Positions 12,831 to 24,953 of a stretch of 64,000 nucleotides of DNA are shown here, in pieces. The position numbers and the translations under genes were made by a program. The DNA lies in the NCBI GenBank assembly GCA_026545765.1, contig CM048843.1:7050001-7114000 (forward strand), in the 5' to 3' direction. Within the stretch, counting starts at the first letter, position 1. Each line of letters begins with the position of its first letter. This stretch comes from Plantago major (lineage: Eukaryota > Streptophyta > Magnoliopsida > Lamiales > Plantaginaceae). The notes below the pieces were generated by a model. The model had not been told where the DNA came from and did no database searches. It worked only from the letters and a program-made list of their open reading frames with translations.

Positions 12831-13892
12831 GGGGCATGTTAAACGCAGAACCGGTTTTACTAAATGCAGAACACTTTTTTATATATTGGAAAAGTCCTTC
12901 CAACTGATAAAAATATAGAATTAGTCCCATTTTCCGAAAAAATTCTCAAATAATCACATATTCAAAAATATATAAACGTATATACACTACGGTATCATAA
13001 AACATCAAAAATCAATATCGTACAATCATTAGCCATATTATGCCGATAATGACAAATATGAAAATATTATTATTATTTTAATTTGATATTTTTAGTTGTT
13101 AATTATTACTCAATTATTTTAGTATATTTAAATTGATTTAAAAAACATCAAAAAATAACAAAAAATTTGCAAAAATGGTAAAAAATGACAAAAAACATCA
13201 TATTCTAACGAGAACGCTAGTGTGGTCAGCTTCACATGAGTTGGTCGCCTTCAAAGTGACGACAGGACCATTTTCGACTTTGAAGTCGGCCGTCTGGTCA
13301 AAGTCGACCTTGTCGGCTGACCACTCAAAGATGATCGGAACAACTTTCTGGTTAGCTTTGAAGCTGACCAGAAAGCTCCGACATCGGAGCACACTCGCTC
13401 CGATGCCGAGTCGCTCCGCCAGATCTGGCGAGCTTCACATTCACAGATCTTGTCGAGCTATCTTTGCTCGATATGGAGTTGCAAGCTCCGCCAGATCTGG
13501 CGAGCTCATCTCCACCAGATCTGGCGGGCTGTGCAAGTTTCGACCAGATCTGGTTGAGAAGCTCTGACTCGGATCGGGAATCTGACTCAAACGGTAGTCA
13601 GGCGACCTGACTCCGATCTGGAGTTGTGCACCGGTCACCGTGTTCTTCGTTCGGTGTGTGTTATTCGTGTATGATCTTCGTGTTCTTGTGTTTTTTTAAA
13701 AAGTTTCTTGGATTTATTTGTTCGGATGGTATAATTGATTCGAATAAACTTGTTTAGATGTTTCTTAGGTAAAATAGTAATTTTTTAAAATTATTGGACT
13801 AATTTGTAAACTACAATAATTGTGGTATTGTTTGTAATATATAAAAAAGTGTTATGTGTTTAGTAAAAACGGTTCTGCGTTTAACAATTCTG
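12831..13892. mobile_element. non-autonomous DNA transposon with long inverted repeats
   Basis: Two ~50-bp inverted repeats, 12838-12887 and 13836-13885, begin GTTAAACGCAGAACCG and match with about six differences. An 8-bp direct repeat, AACGTGAT, lies at 12823-12830 and 13893-13900, which would make the element 12831-13892 (1062 bp) with a poorly conserved outermost 7 bp. Extending to 9 bp costs one mismatch. Long inverted repeats plus an 8-9-bp duplication fit a Mutator-like or hAT-like element. No transposase is encoded; the 130-codon open frame at 13175-13567 has no family resemblance. Confidence 0.75.
13417..13552. repeat. four copies of the palindrome CCAGATCTGG
   Basis: Inside the inverted-repeat element, CCAGATCTGG occurs at about 13419-13428, 13490-13499, 13514-13523 and 13543-13552; the first two sit in the longer palindrome CGCCAGATCTGGCG. 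This GC-richer core contrasts with the AT-rich arms. Confidence 0.8.
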
Positions 13893-13900
13893 AACGTGAT

Positions 13901-15928
13901 TTGTTCTTTTATTCATCGTCTTCTCCGGTATAAGATTTGATTGGTCTTCCCTTATTTTCAAGCACGCTAGTATGGGGCAGTGAGAATTCGAGATTTCATG
14001 GAAAGGTTTTTGTTGTTTACTCGAGAGAAAAGGAGACCCGTTCATGTTTGTAGGCGTTGGTTTTAGTTGAAGTTTCGCAGGTGAGGAGGTAGAGCTGCCT
14101 GGAGCGGAGACTGACGTCCCGGAACAGTGATCACAACCTACATCCATTAATTTGTACTCTTTTACATTTGAAGCATGTATCATATTGTCGTTTTATACTT
14201 TGTTTTTAGCGCGGTTTGTACATGTCATATGCACGTTTAAATTTCTGCATTTTCACGAATTTTGCTTACGAAATTCAAGACATGAACGGCTGGTGTGTTT
14301 TACGTTTTTTAAGGATTTAAATAATTCGAAAATACTGTTTTACCATTTCACCTTACACCTTATCTCCAAAAAGAAGGAAAATAAATAAATGAAATTTCTA
14401 GACTAAACACCAACAACCAATCATTACTATTTAGACTCATGATTCTTCATAGCTCGCGAATTCGAGGTTACGACTTGTGAGACTAGCTCTGTTTGAAATC
14501 AAAATAAACCTCAAAAGTGTATAACACAAGAACCGGAGTCAAATACAAAAGTAGGAATCATCATAAAGAACCGGAAGCCAAGAGGACCGGATAGAGTATT
14601 TCATAATTTCTCATAATGTCGACATTTTTCTTCATAGGATTAGTATAAATACTCTTGTATGGTATATAGCTCATACTTCTAACTTCTTCCAAGTAGTTCA
14701 TTTCTGTATATTGTGGCAAACTCCAGGTCGATTTATGATTTGTTAATTTCGCATTAAATTTGGAGTGCCAGACTTATGGACAAATGAGGGTGTACATTTC
14801 GGTAACAGTATACCGTACCGTACCGGAGCTTTGGAGGTGAATCACTGGACGCTAGTGACTAGTCTCATCTGTTTCGGGTTTAATAAAGAAAGCTTCAGCC
14901 TTCAGGTATCCATTCAATTAATCACTAGTATTCGATTTCATGTATGTGTATAGAATTGCATTGAATCCCAACATTCTCATGCTTCAATTGAAATTGTTAA
15001 TTACCAAAAAAAAGAAAAATTGAAATTGTTGCAATGATACATACTAACTATGCTGCTATAATAAGTGCCACTCTTCTTTCTTGTATATGAGATTCTTTTT
15101 GCTGCTAGTTTGGGGATATTTGAAATATCAATTCTAGAATTTCTAGGCAGAATATATCACAATTCATTTCCTGAAAGCGTAATTCGACCCACTACTAGTG
15201 TACATATTATATAGCTTCTCAACCAGCTAGCTCATCTAAGCTGATAAGCTAGCAACGCGTTCACGTAACGAGTTTTTTTTTGTTAGTAAATGGTCAAAGA
15301 AGCTCCTGGAGCTGAAAATCTATTGCTAAACAGCGCCATATGGTGAAATGGTCTCTAAGCCGGACTGTTTTACCAGAAATCTTGTTTTGGTAACCAATAG
15401 TATTGTATGCCTCTGCCTGTCTTAACAAATGTTTGATTTACAAAGTAGGAGATGGTCTTCTTTGAATCTAGAAGAGATGTTAGTCGAGACAATGGAGATT
15501 CATGTCCTTGAATTTGTTAGCACTTTCCATGACTCCATCGTAATCAATGGAACATGGAACGTAATGGAGGGGTCGTAATGCTTAAAGGAAAATCGTGCAG
15601 CAATAACAAGTTACGCATCACGATAGTTTTTAAGGGCAGCAAAAGTGAAATACATGAAGAAGGAAATTAGACCAATATTGTTTCTCTCACAGAATTTGGA
15701 CGTAGAATAAAAGAAAATCCACAATTTTATAGCAGGAGCCAAGAATACCAACCATACAATCCAACACATGCATATATCAGAACATTAAAACTTACAATTG
15801 TTCCAAGTGATAAAACTCATTCTTGATTGCAGGAAACCATGATTCACTCCAGCGGTTTCAAACATATGTTGAGACGAAAAGCAAACAAGATAATGCAACA
15901 AGATCTTATGGATTCATAGGATTATGAC
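13901..15928. other. intergenic DNA
   Basis: No gene recognised. The region holds the 3' flank of the minus-strand LIM gene at its right end. A CGGTACCGTACC-like short repeat near 14810-14826 is the only local oddity. Short open frames here have no splice context or family resemblance. Confidence 0.4.
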
Positions 15929-17318
15929 TTAGGCAGCTACGGCGTTGGTCTTGTCATGATCACCCTCAAGCTGGCTTAAGTTGCCCTTCTCCTTGATTAG
16001 TTGGATGTGGTGGTGCTTGCAGTAAAGTCGCCCCTCGTGTGCAATGTAGTTTGATGGACTGATGGTGCATCCTCCATGGCTGCATTTGAAGCAGCTCCTA
16101 TGGTACGCCGTCCCATTAACAGAAACCTGTACATATTAGATGGTTATAGAGTGCAATCTCCAATTCCTTTTCCTACTTGTCAATTGCTTAGCAACAAAAA
16201 CTTGTGTTATAACTTATATGGTCTAACTTCTGAGTATACCTTCTCAATCGGGTAGACGGTTTTCTTGCAGGCGAGGCACTTGTCTTTCGTTCCAACAAAC
16301 ATACTTGAGACTTTAGCTGCATTTGGTTTCTGTATGATATAACTGATATCAGAATATGCACCATGATAGAGTCCATATAAAAGGGTGGCTAATAGGTACT
16401 AAATGATAAAACATTAGTCTATGATTTCATAATATCTTCTCAAGTGATCTCATAAAAGTGAGGCTAATGCATCTGGTTTCTGCATGATATAATTAATGTC
16501 AGAATATGCACTATCATACTGTGATGGGTCCATCACAAAGGGAGGGTAATAGGTATCAAATTATGAAAACATTAGTCTATGATTCATAGTATCTCCTCAA
16601 GTGAATTACAATAATATAAGTACCTCAATGTCAGAAGGTTTCTCCGGTTTTGCGATTTTCGGCGTCCCTATACAAGAATAACAAGCTATGTAAGTACATT
16701 TGCTGGGATATATACATCTGTGGTTTAAGTTCTTACATAGTTAATTACCTTCAAAGCTTTTGTCCAAGCTGCCAGTTCTCTTGAAGAGCTGATCAAAGTG
16801 TGGTCTGCAATACAGAACTCCCTCAAAGGAGTTGTAGTTCCCTAGCTGTGATTCAAGCAAACCAAAAAGTGAAAAAGCATAGGCCTTTATAATTAATATC
16901 ATTTGAAGATATTGCTGTTTGACTTTAGAAACTACAGATCTGTCTACACAAACTCCCATGTCTGATAATCCTCTGCAGCAAACTGACAATTTCTAGATGT
17001 TATGTTATTCAGTAATCACTTATCAGTATGCCTTTTGATCTTTAAAGTTCTGTTGGGGAAATAAGTTATTCTTGCAAAGGGAAAGCAAAAAAGTAGTTAA
17101 GAAATTTTGTAAAGTATATTATTGAAATTCAAGATTGATCAACTAGCTGGAGATCTAGATGGTGCAAGAATTTGTGAACAGACCTTGAGGGTGCCTTTGC
17201 AGTGATGGCATCTGAAACAAGCCTTGTGGTAGATTCTGTTATCTGCAGTTAACTTGTCCACCAGATAAACAGTCTTTTCACATGCCATGCATTTCTGTGT
17301 TGTTCCTGCAAATGCCAT
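15929..17318 (-). CDS. WLIM1: two-LIM-domain protein, WLIM1 type
   Basis: Plant CRP-like LIM protein that binds and bundles actin filaments and can also enter the nucleus. Exons on the minus strand: 17318-17184, 16845-16749, 16667-16624, 16329-16240, 16126-15929; total 564 nt, 187 residues plus stop, all introns GT..AG. LIM1 spans about residues 10-61 (C10, C13, H31, C34, C37, C40, C58, H61) and LIM2 about 110-161 (C110, C113, H131, C134, C137, C142, C158, H161), so all zinc ligands are present. The start MAFAGTTQKCMAC and the tail after LIM2 (KEKGNLSQLEG) are diagnostic of the WLIM1 group. The inter-LIM linker is short. A preceding in-frame Met at 17336 (MCFTAK) is rejected because the family starts at MAFAG. 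The gene appears intact. Confidence 0.95.
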
Positions 17319-19010
17319 TTTTGCTGTAAAACACAATTCCCAATCAAGAAATCAGCTAATGCTCTCACTGTGTGTTGTGGAGAGAATGAATGAAAGGAGT
17401 GGGCAAGATAAGGGGTTTGGAGAGAGAAACTTGAAAGAGTATTTGCAGATTATAGAGGAGACATTAGCCCCAGGTGTAAATAGATGGAGGCAACAGCCAT
17501 TTGGCAATAATTGGTCCCAAGTTTAAAGCATCCAACTACTTTTGTTGATCGTTCTTGAATATTTTCACTATCTATTAGTTTTAAAATTTGTCCTTTTTAT
17601 TGAATTTATGGTTCTTTTGGGAATATAAAGGCTTGTATGGAATGAAAATAACTTGTATCTGAAGTTGAGGGGTTATTTTGCTTTACTAGGAAGATAATAT
17701 GTTGGTGTCATTTTTTTCTTTTTTCTTTTACCAAATCTGATAACATTGATTGGTTAGCCTTAAAAAAATTTGTTTGAACTCATTATTGTTCCTTGCTAAC
17801 TAATTGAAGCTACATGTGTGGTAGGAGCCCACATTAGTTGTCTTTGTTAGTACTATTACTTTTGACATTTTGAAGTTTGAACCTATAACATGAAAAATTA
17901 TCGAAAGTGCTGAGATTAATACTACTCTTAAGTCTCTAACAGACTGTTCTGCTCCAAGGCACTAACCTTGATATGGAATTAATATATGCATTCATGATTC
18001 ATCTATATGCATATTTGCTTTGAATTTTGGACATGTTTTGGACCATAAGGTATGTTCATGAAAGAAGTGGAGGACCACTTGTAGCAATTGATTTTCAAAT
18101 TCAAATTTATGTCTATATTTTTCTTCTAGATAAGCCAGCAGTGAATGATGATAACTTGTTCTGACTTGTGATCTGTCCTATGATTTTTCTATGCCAAAAC
18201 CAAGGCCAAGAGTATGGGAATGATGGTGCCATTTGACAGGGGTAAATCAGGCATCTGTCTGTTGACGAACTCTGTGTGAACCGAAGGGCGAAGGCCAAAT
18301 GCATTAGCAACTCGGTTCAATAGAGTCGTATCTGATGCAACGAGGTCCGTCTGCATATCTTTTTCTTCAAATCTGTGAAGTTTAGGAATATTAAAATGCA
18401 TCATCAAGAAAAGTTATAAGCTGTCTATTTGCATCTCAAAAGTCACAAAGGACTTTTCCTCTTGCATTCCAGCAATTAGATATTTAGATATCACCAGGTT
18501 AGCTGGCAAAGTTGCATTTTTCATGTAATCTTGTCCATTTTTCCATCATGAAATCTTCTTTTTAAAGATTGTAACAGTGTGTAATATCTGGTAAAAAATA
18601 AATAATAAAGAAAGTCTTTTATAGCCACTTCTATTTAGCAATCAGATCTGCCAACCAAATGCCTCCTCCATACATGTAAGATGTAACTTGAAATTTGAAA
18701 ATTTTCATTTACACAATACTGGGCATAACAGTTTGTAAACCACACAAATTATAAACCGCAATCAAGATGATTGTATTTCTTTACTTTAACAAAATTCAAT
18801 CTTGTGAGTAAAGTTTGAAATTATTTTTTAAAGCAATTTAAATTCATTGAAATCCAAATATATGAATTAAGAGGGATATATCCCAATCATTAGTACAAAA
18901 ACTTGCATAATGCTAAGTAGTCGAGCTACAAACTACACTTTCAACATGAAAGGAAAAGACACTAGTCTCGAAGACTCGGACTATAATCTATCTTAAGCAC
19001 AATACTAAGT
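17319..19010. other. 5' flank of the LIM gene and intergenic DNA
   Basis: The promoter and 5' UTR of the minus-strand LIM gene should lie in the first part. No further gene is recognised; the open frame near 18189-18407 on the minus strand is short and unsupported. Confidence 0.4.
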
Positions 19011-19103
19011 GAGTGTTTGGTTAGCAATAAAAACCATGAAAACTTGGTTAAAAATACTTAAATTTTTTCTTAACTCAATGTTTTAACTCTACACCAAACA
19101 CTC
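19011..19103. repeat. possible small foldback MITE
   Basis: GAGTGTTTGGT at 19011-19021 is repeated inverted as ACCAAACACTC at 19093-19103, with further partial complementarity inside (for example AACTTGGTTAAAA against TTTTAACTC). The 93-bp unit resembles a MITE. A target-site duplication is not clear. Confidence 0.45.
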
Positions 19104-19395
19104 AAGAAACTATATACGACACGGGCACGGCAGTGGACCTTCTAGGCCGGAAAAGGAACACTGGTCTCCACTCTCCAGCAATGCTGTGATCCAAAGTGTG
19201 ATCCTAGCAGCCCAAGAATGCAAAGCCCAAGGTGTACCAAAACAAGTGAGAGTAGAGCACAAGGAGAGACCAATCATTTGCTTTTATTCATAGAAAGGCA
19301 AACCCACACAAAAAACCCAACTGAAATGTCCATTCTACCCCCTATTTATCTACTCACTCTCACCATTTATCTCATCATTCACTCATTGTCATCAT

Positions 19396-19740
19396 TTACC
19401 ATTTTACCTCACCTCTCTCTTCTCTCTCCCCGCACCCCAACCCACCCACCAACCGGAGCCACCCACCATCCACCGCCAGTGCTCCACCTCCCCACCACCG
19501 ATCCGTTACCTCCGCTGCCTCCCACCACCACCACCGTCCAACCCACCCGCACCATCTCTGTACATCCACCACCGTCCAGCCCCTCCCTCTCTCACCACCA
19601 CCACCGCCACCATCCACCACCTCTCACCACCCACAGTTTGCCACAACCACCACCCACCCTACCTCAAACCCATCATCAAGCCACCACCACCATCCACTTC
19701 CACCCACCATCAAATCCACGCCCCACCCACCAAATTCGCA
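19396..19740. repeat. C-rich low-complexity tract (CCACCA-type)
   Basis: Dense CCACC and CACCAC motifs on the plus strand give a Pro/His/Thr-rich translation and a Gly/Trp-rich one on the other strand. An open frame of 291 codons covers it (19218-20093), but its composition follows from the simple sequence and no domain is visible, so it is not called as a gene. Confidence 0.8.
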
Positions 19741-20090
19741 CAAACCACCACCAGATCCGTCAAAGATATGGGGAGATCTGGCAAGAAGAAGAAAATGACG
19801 TCGCCACTTACCACCACCATCTCTGGCAAGAAGAAGAAGAAAATGACGTCGCCACGAGATCCGTTCTCATCTCGTCCGATCTGTTCTCCCCCATTCACAT
19901 CTCGTCTGAATCGATCTCCCTCCTTCCGATCTCCGTCCGATCTGTTCAAATCCGTTCTCATCTCTTTTTTTTAACATTTTTTTTTTGTTTCATTCTATCA
20001 AAATTATTTTTTATTTTAGAAATTGTAAGTAAATGTTATAAGTATCCTACCCCTTTTCTGATTGGTGTGGGTCTGTATTATAAAACTTAC

Positions 20091-20320
20091 TAATACGGTC
20101 AGACTGTATTTCTCAACTCTATTAATACATCGGGACTGTATTAATGAACACTACTAATACAGTCGGACTGTATTAAGGAAGTCTGTTAATGCAGTCAAAA
20201 TGTATCATTGAAGTCTATTAATACAGTCCGACTGTATTATTGAACTCTATATATACTGTATTCATGTCTACTAATACAGTCGTCGGACTGTATTACATAA
20301 CTCTACTAATACAATCAAAC
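20091..20320. repeat. 32-bp-period array of palindromic units
   Basis: About eight degenerate units begin at 20091, 20123, 20155, 20187, 20219, about 20250, 20272 and 20307. The consensus is TAATACAGTCGGACTGTATT followed by about 12 bp near GAACTCTAC. The first 20 bp form a near-perfect palindrome, so each unit can fold into a hairpin. Units 1-6 keep an exact 32-bp step; later units carry small deletions or insertions. It lies just downstream of the C-rich tract. Confidence 0.88.
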
Positions 20321-21056
20321 AAATTATGAAGCGTAAACTTACAATTTTTGTTTGAAAACGGAAAAAAGAATGAACAAAATTTGATCTGAAAAATTAAAAT
20401 AAACATTTGAATAGGTGAAATTATATTAAAAATTATTTTTAGAAGTGTTAGTTATGTTTTGAATAGGTATGGGGCATAAATGTCCATTCAGGTGGGTTGT
20501 AAAACCAAATGGTCTTTATTTGGAAACATGAAAATACTGTAGGCCTTGATTGTAAATTTGAGGGCAAAATTGGTCTATGGCAACAAGTGACTCGCCTCTT
20601 CAAATCGACAATGGACTAGGTCCGTGATCAATATCCAGGCCAAATCACCTAGTTTCAAATGCTCAAGTGTATGACTATTATTAAGCTAGATGTCTCAAGT
20701 TATATTTGGTCAACATTGAAATGGTTAAGCTGCATTGTTATAATTTAGACTAGTGAAGAAAGGAGACTCAATGGCATAAAGTATTTTAGTGTCCATAATT
20801 TAGCTGGAAATCTAAGATGTACTCATCATTGTTATAATTTGAACAACTTGAGCCCTTCTCGAAAAAAGCTCGACAAATTCAAGTTTAATTAAAACATGAT
20901 AAAACCCTCGAGCCAAGTTTGAATATTGGGGAGTTTGATGAGCCGCTCGAATATCAATTATACTTTACTCCGAGGTTAACACATTTCAATTCAGTTTACT
21001 TCTTCCCCAGCCGTTTTTGACTCTCCCTCCTCCCAACGATAGAAACCCCATTTCAC
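20321..21056. other. intergenic DNA before the LINE
   Basis: No gene recognised. Near 20465-20500 the sequence GGGGCATAAATGTCCATTC is roughly an inverted counterpart of a segment near 19315-19345 (TGAAATGTCCATTCTACCCC). This hints that the C-rich tract and palindromic array lie inside one ~1.2-kb element, without a confirmed duplication. Confidence 0.3.
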
Positions 21057-21475
21057 AATTTTAGACTACTTATTTTTTTTTTTGGAAGAGTTTAAAATTT
21101 ATTAATGATTCACGAGGGCATAAGAAATGCCACACAATCACAGCATACAAAAACAGAGTGAACCAAACAGCCAAAACAATTTACATCCAAATTTCCCAAA
21201 ATAGACGATGAGCTACACTATGAGCGAGAATCAAAACTCCGAGAGCAGGACCCGCATATGCAGCCCCTCTTCTAAAACAAACATGAATCGAGTACTACTC
21301 CTTTGGGGCAGACCATCCAATCGACCATAGAATATGCTGAATTAATTGCCATCTTGTTTTTTATCCAAGTCCAAGTGTTGAATTTGATCAGCTCCATAAT
21401 GTCTGAGCAAGTCTTCTTAGTCCCATGAAACACGCACTCATTCCTGGACTTCCAGATGAACCAAACCGCAGACTG

Positions 21476-24400
21476 TCAGAAAATTAAACCCACCTCCTTG
21501 AAGTACTTAGCAAAACACGAAGACAACCCAGGGAAATTCGGAGTGGCATCATTCCATTGAAATGCCGGAATATCCAGCCAGCTACATAAGTTATGCCATA
21601 CTCGAACAACTAAATTACACTCGAAGAAAAGGTGGATTGTAGTTTCATCACATCCATCATCACATAACTTGCAACAAATAGGAAGATCCTTATGCCACAG
21701 CCCATGAACCTGCATATTCGGGTAAACAGGAATCTATTTTGCACCGCTTTCCAAATGAATGCGCTAATTTTAACCGGCACCCATCTGCTCCATATCACCT
21801 TAGCCCAAGCCGGCTTTGAACTCGATCTCCTTGTTTGAGCAGCACCAATTGTTCGTACCCAGATTTAACCGAGTACGTATTTTCCGCACCAAAGTTCCAA
21901 CACCAGCTATCAGCTACACCTTCTTTGAGTTTCAACCTGTTAATCAAGCAAGCAACATTCTGGACTAAATCAGACTCCCAGGAGAACAGTTTTCTCCGCC
22001 AATTCCAGACACCCACCAGCCCACTCTCAGAATCCTGAACTCTCTCGGCTAAAGTACAATTTTTATCAACTTCCAAATTGTAAAGCCTAGGAAATTTAAC
22101 CGCCAGAATCCCTCCACCTTCAATCCACTTGTCTGACCAAAAGGAGGTATCCTTCCCGTCTCCTAAACACCTAGACACACCTTCCCAGAACCACTCATTT
22201 GACCCAACAAAATTAACTAAATCCCGCCACCAAGACGACCACTCTTTGTTCCGAGTCTTACCCTTCGACACACACTCCAATACATGAGACCAGCCCCCAT
22301 ACTTCGACTCTAGAATTTTAAGCCAAATCGCCTCGCCACCTCCTAAAAACCTCCAAACCCACTTCCCCAAAAGAGCAACATTAAACAACTCTAGATTCTT
22401 AACACCTAGTCCCCCACACTCTGTTGGCAAGCAAACGGACTCCCATTTAACCCAAGCGACTTTTCTATTACCCCCAACCGACCCACCCCAGAGAAAGTGG
22501 CGCAACACTTTAGATATTTGGTTAATGACAAAGGGAGGTGCTTTGAAGAAGGAGAAAAAAATATAGGGGCAGGGATGTGAGTACTGAATTGATCAAAGTA
22601 ATTCTATCGCCAAAGGATAGGTATTTATTCAAGCACTTTATTCCATATTTTCTTGTCGCTAGGACGAGCTCCAATGGGCAGCCCCAAGTACAAAAAAGGT
22701 AGCGAATCCACCCCGCAATTGAGATACGCAGCCCAATTCGACACCACGCTATCTTCCACGCCAATACACAAGAGGCTGCTTTTCCGGAAATTTATCTTTA
22801 AGCCCGAGTACCACTCAAAACACCTCAGAACGCATTTCAAAGACACAATATTATCCGATGTTGGTTCACCAAAGAAGATTGAGTCGTCCGCATATTGGAG
22901 GTGGGAAACCGAAACTTCCTTTTTCCCCACCTTCACCGGCGAGAAAAAACCGGAAATACATGCTCTAGACATCATCATACCCAGACCTTCCGCTATAATG
23001 AGGAAGAGAAGAGGCGATAAAGGGTCGCCTTGCCGGAGACCTCTTCCTAGTTTAAACGGCATCGTGGGGCTGCCATTTATGAGAATAGATGTCTCCGCCG
23101 AAGAAACGCATTCCCGAATCCATTTACACCACTTAGGCCCGAAACCAAGCAACTTCATCATTTCCCCAAGAAAATCCCAACTTATTGAGTCGAAAGCTTT
23201 CTCAAAATCGATTTTAAACACCAAAGCCTTCTTTTTTCTTTTTTTCACCTCGTCCACAATCTCGTTTGCTACTACCACTCCATCTAGGATATTCCTCCCC
23301 TTCAAGAAGGCGGACTGATTTGGCGCAATTACTTTGTGGATCACCAGCCCCAATCTGTTAGCTAACACCTTAGCTAACACTTTATACACGCTGCCGATAA
23401 GAGAAATGGGGCGATAGTCCCCGATTGCCTGGGGGTTGGTTCTTTTCGGGATGAGAGTAATATAAGAAGAGTTGAGACCTTTGACGAGCCTAGAGTTCTC
23501 ATAAAATTCCTCAAAGAAAGCCAAGAAGTCAGTTTCAACTACGCTCCAGTAATTCCTGAAAAAATGGAAATTAAATCCATCGGGACCTGGGCACTTGTCT
23601 GTACCGCAGTCCCATACTGCTTTCTTAATTTCATCCAGAGTAAATCTTTCTTCGAGCAACTTATTATCTAGATCATTTAGAACCGCGCCACTCAGACCAT
23701 CAGGCAACCCACTGTTGGGTTTCTGATTTTGCGAAAATAATTCTTCAAAATGCTGTTTCACCCCAAACCTTATTTCCTCAACACCACCCAGCCATTTGTT
23801 CTTTACTCGAATTCCTTTCAGACCTTTTAACCGCCCCTTGCTTTCAACGCACTAGTGGAAGTACCGAGAGTTAGTGTCACCAAACTTAACCCATTTGTTT
23901 CTCGCTTGCTGAAAACGGGTTTGGTCTTTAAGCTCCAACAGCTTGTTCAGATCACCCCACACCTCCTTGTAGCTTGTAGTACTAGTAGACACACTGTTAT
24001 CCTCCTCTAACCTCATGTCAAGTCCGTATAGCTCCTCAGTTTTCTGTTGAATGCGCTTGTCCAATTGACCAATGTGCAACTCCTTCCAATTCCGAATCTT
24101 GTCTCTAAGGACTTTCAGCTTCTCCTTCAGTATATATCCTTTCCAGCCAGAAATGTTGCACTTGTTCCATTCCGATTCAACCAACTCCTTGAAACCTTTT
24201 TCAGTACTCCACCAGTTTAAGTACTTGAAAGGCTTCGGCCCCCATTCTTTGGCATTCTCTTTTAGCAAAATCGCAGCGTGGTCAGAAACATCGCGTTTCA
24301 AACCAAACTGAGCAAGGCTCGGCCAGCTACACAACCATTCACTCGACAAAAGAAATCTGTCCAAGCGTGAGCAACTTTTTCTTTTTCCTTGGTACCAAGT

Positions 24401-24953
24401 GAACCTTCTCCTTTCCAACGGAAGATCAATCAACCTTGTATTGTTGATAAATTCGTTGAAGTTTCTTATTTCAGTTCTCCTGTCACAACTTCCCCTGCCC
24501 TTGAATTCCTCGGCAGACCGGATCGAGTTGAAATCGCCGCATATACACCATCGATCAGCCTCCTTTCCCTTCATACGATCTGCCAATACCTCCCATAATT
24601 TCTGTTTTCCTTTCGTATTACAAGGTGCATACACGTTAACTATGTGTACCGGCACCCCTTCCCACATGCCTGAAACTCCTAATAGACCCTTTTCTGCCCC
24701 ACAAATTTGTCCGAACAAACACTTCCTTATCCCAAATGCAACATAAACCACCCGACATACCTTCAGCTCCGCTAAAAACCCATTGACAATCACTACTTCC
24801 CCAAAGAACATACGCAAGTCTATCATTTACTGCCTCCAATTTGGTTTCTTGAAGACACAAAAACTCAACCTTTTCCTTTATTACCAGCTCCCTTACCGAA
24901 TTCTTCTTGATTCTACCGCCCAAACCTCTGATGTTAAGACTAACTATCCGCAT
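21476..24953 (-). pseudogene. LINE ORF2: endonuclease, reverse transcriptase, zf-RVT (broken)
   Basis: ORF2 starts at ATG 24953 (MRIVSLNIRGLGG), the start of an APE-type endonuclease with QETKLE, GDFNSIR and SDHAAIL motifs. The reverse transcriptase (about 23761-22625) has FKIDFEKAFDSISW, GLRQGDPLSP and the catalytic YADD in LQYADDSIFFG. The C-terminal zf-RVT region (21476-21800) has CKLCDDGCDETTIHLFFEC. Lesions: a frameshift near 24720, a TAG at 23854-23852 that looks like a CAG-to-TAG change, and frameshifts near 22620, 22510, 21795 and 21650. Catalytic residues of both enzymes remain, which argues for recent inactivation. Confidence 0.92.

Noticed and set aside
13175-13567. 130-codon open frame inside the inverted-repeat element as a transposase.
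   Set aside because: No transposase motif; the frame reflects GC-rich sequence with repeated palindromes.
19218-20093. Open frame of 291 codons, Pro/His/Thr-rich, as a possible gene.
   Set aside because: It is translated simple sequence (CCACCA type) and its end runs into the palindromic-array flank; no domain or start context supports it.
20091-20320. The regularly spaced palindromes look superficially like a CRISPR array.
   Set aside because: The spacers between palindromes are themselves similar, there is no cas gene, and the context is a plant nuclear genome.
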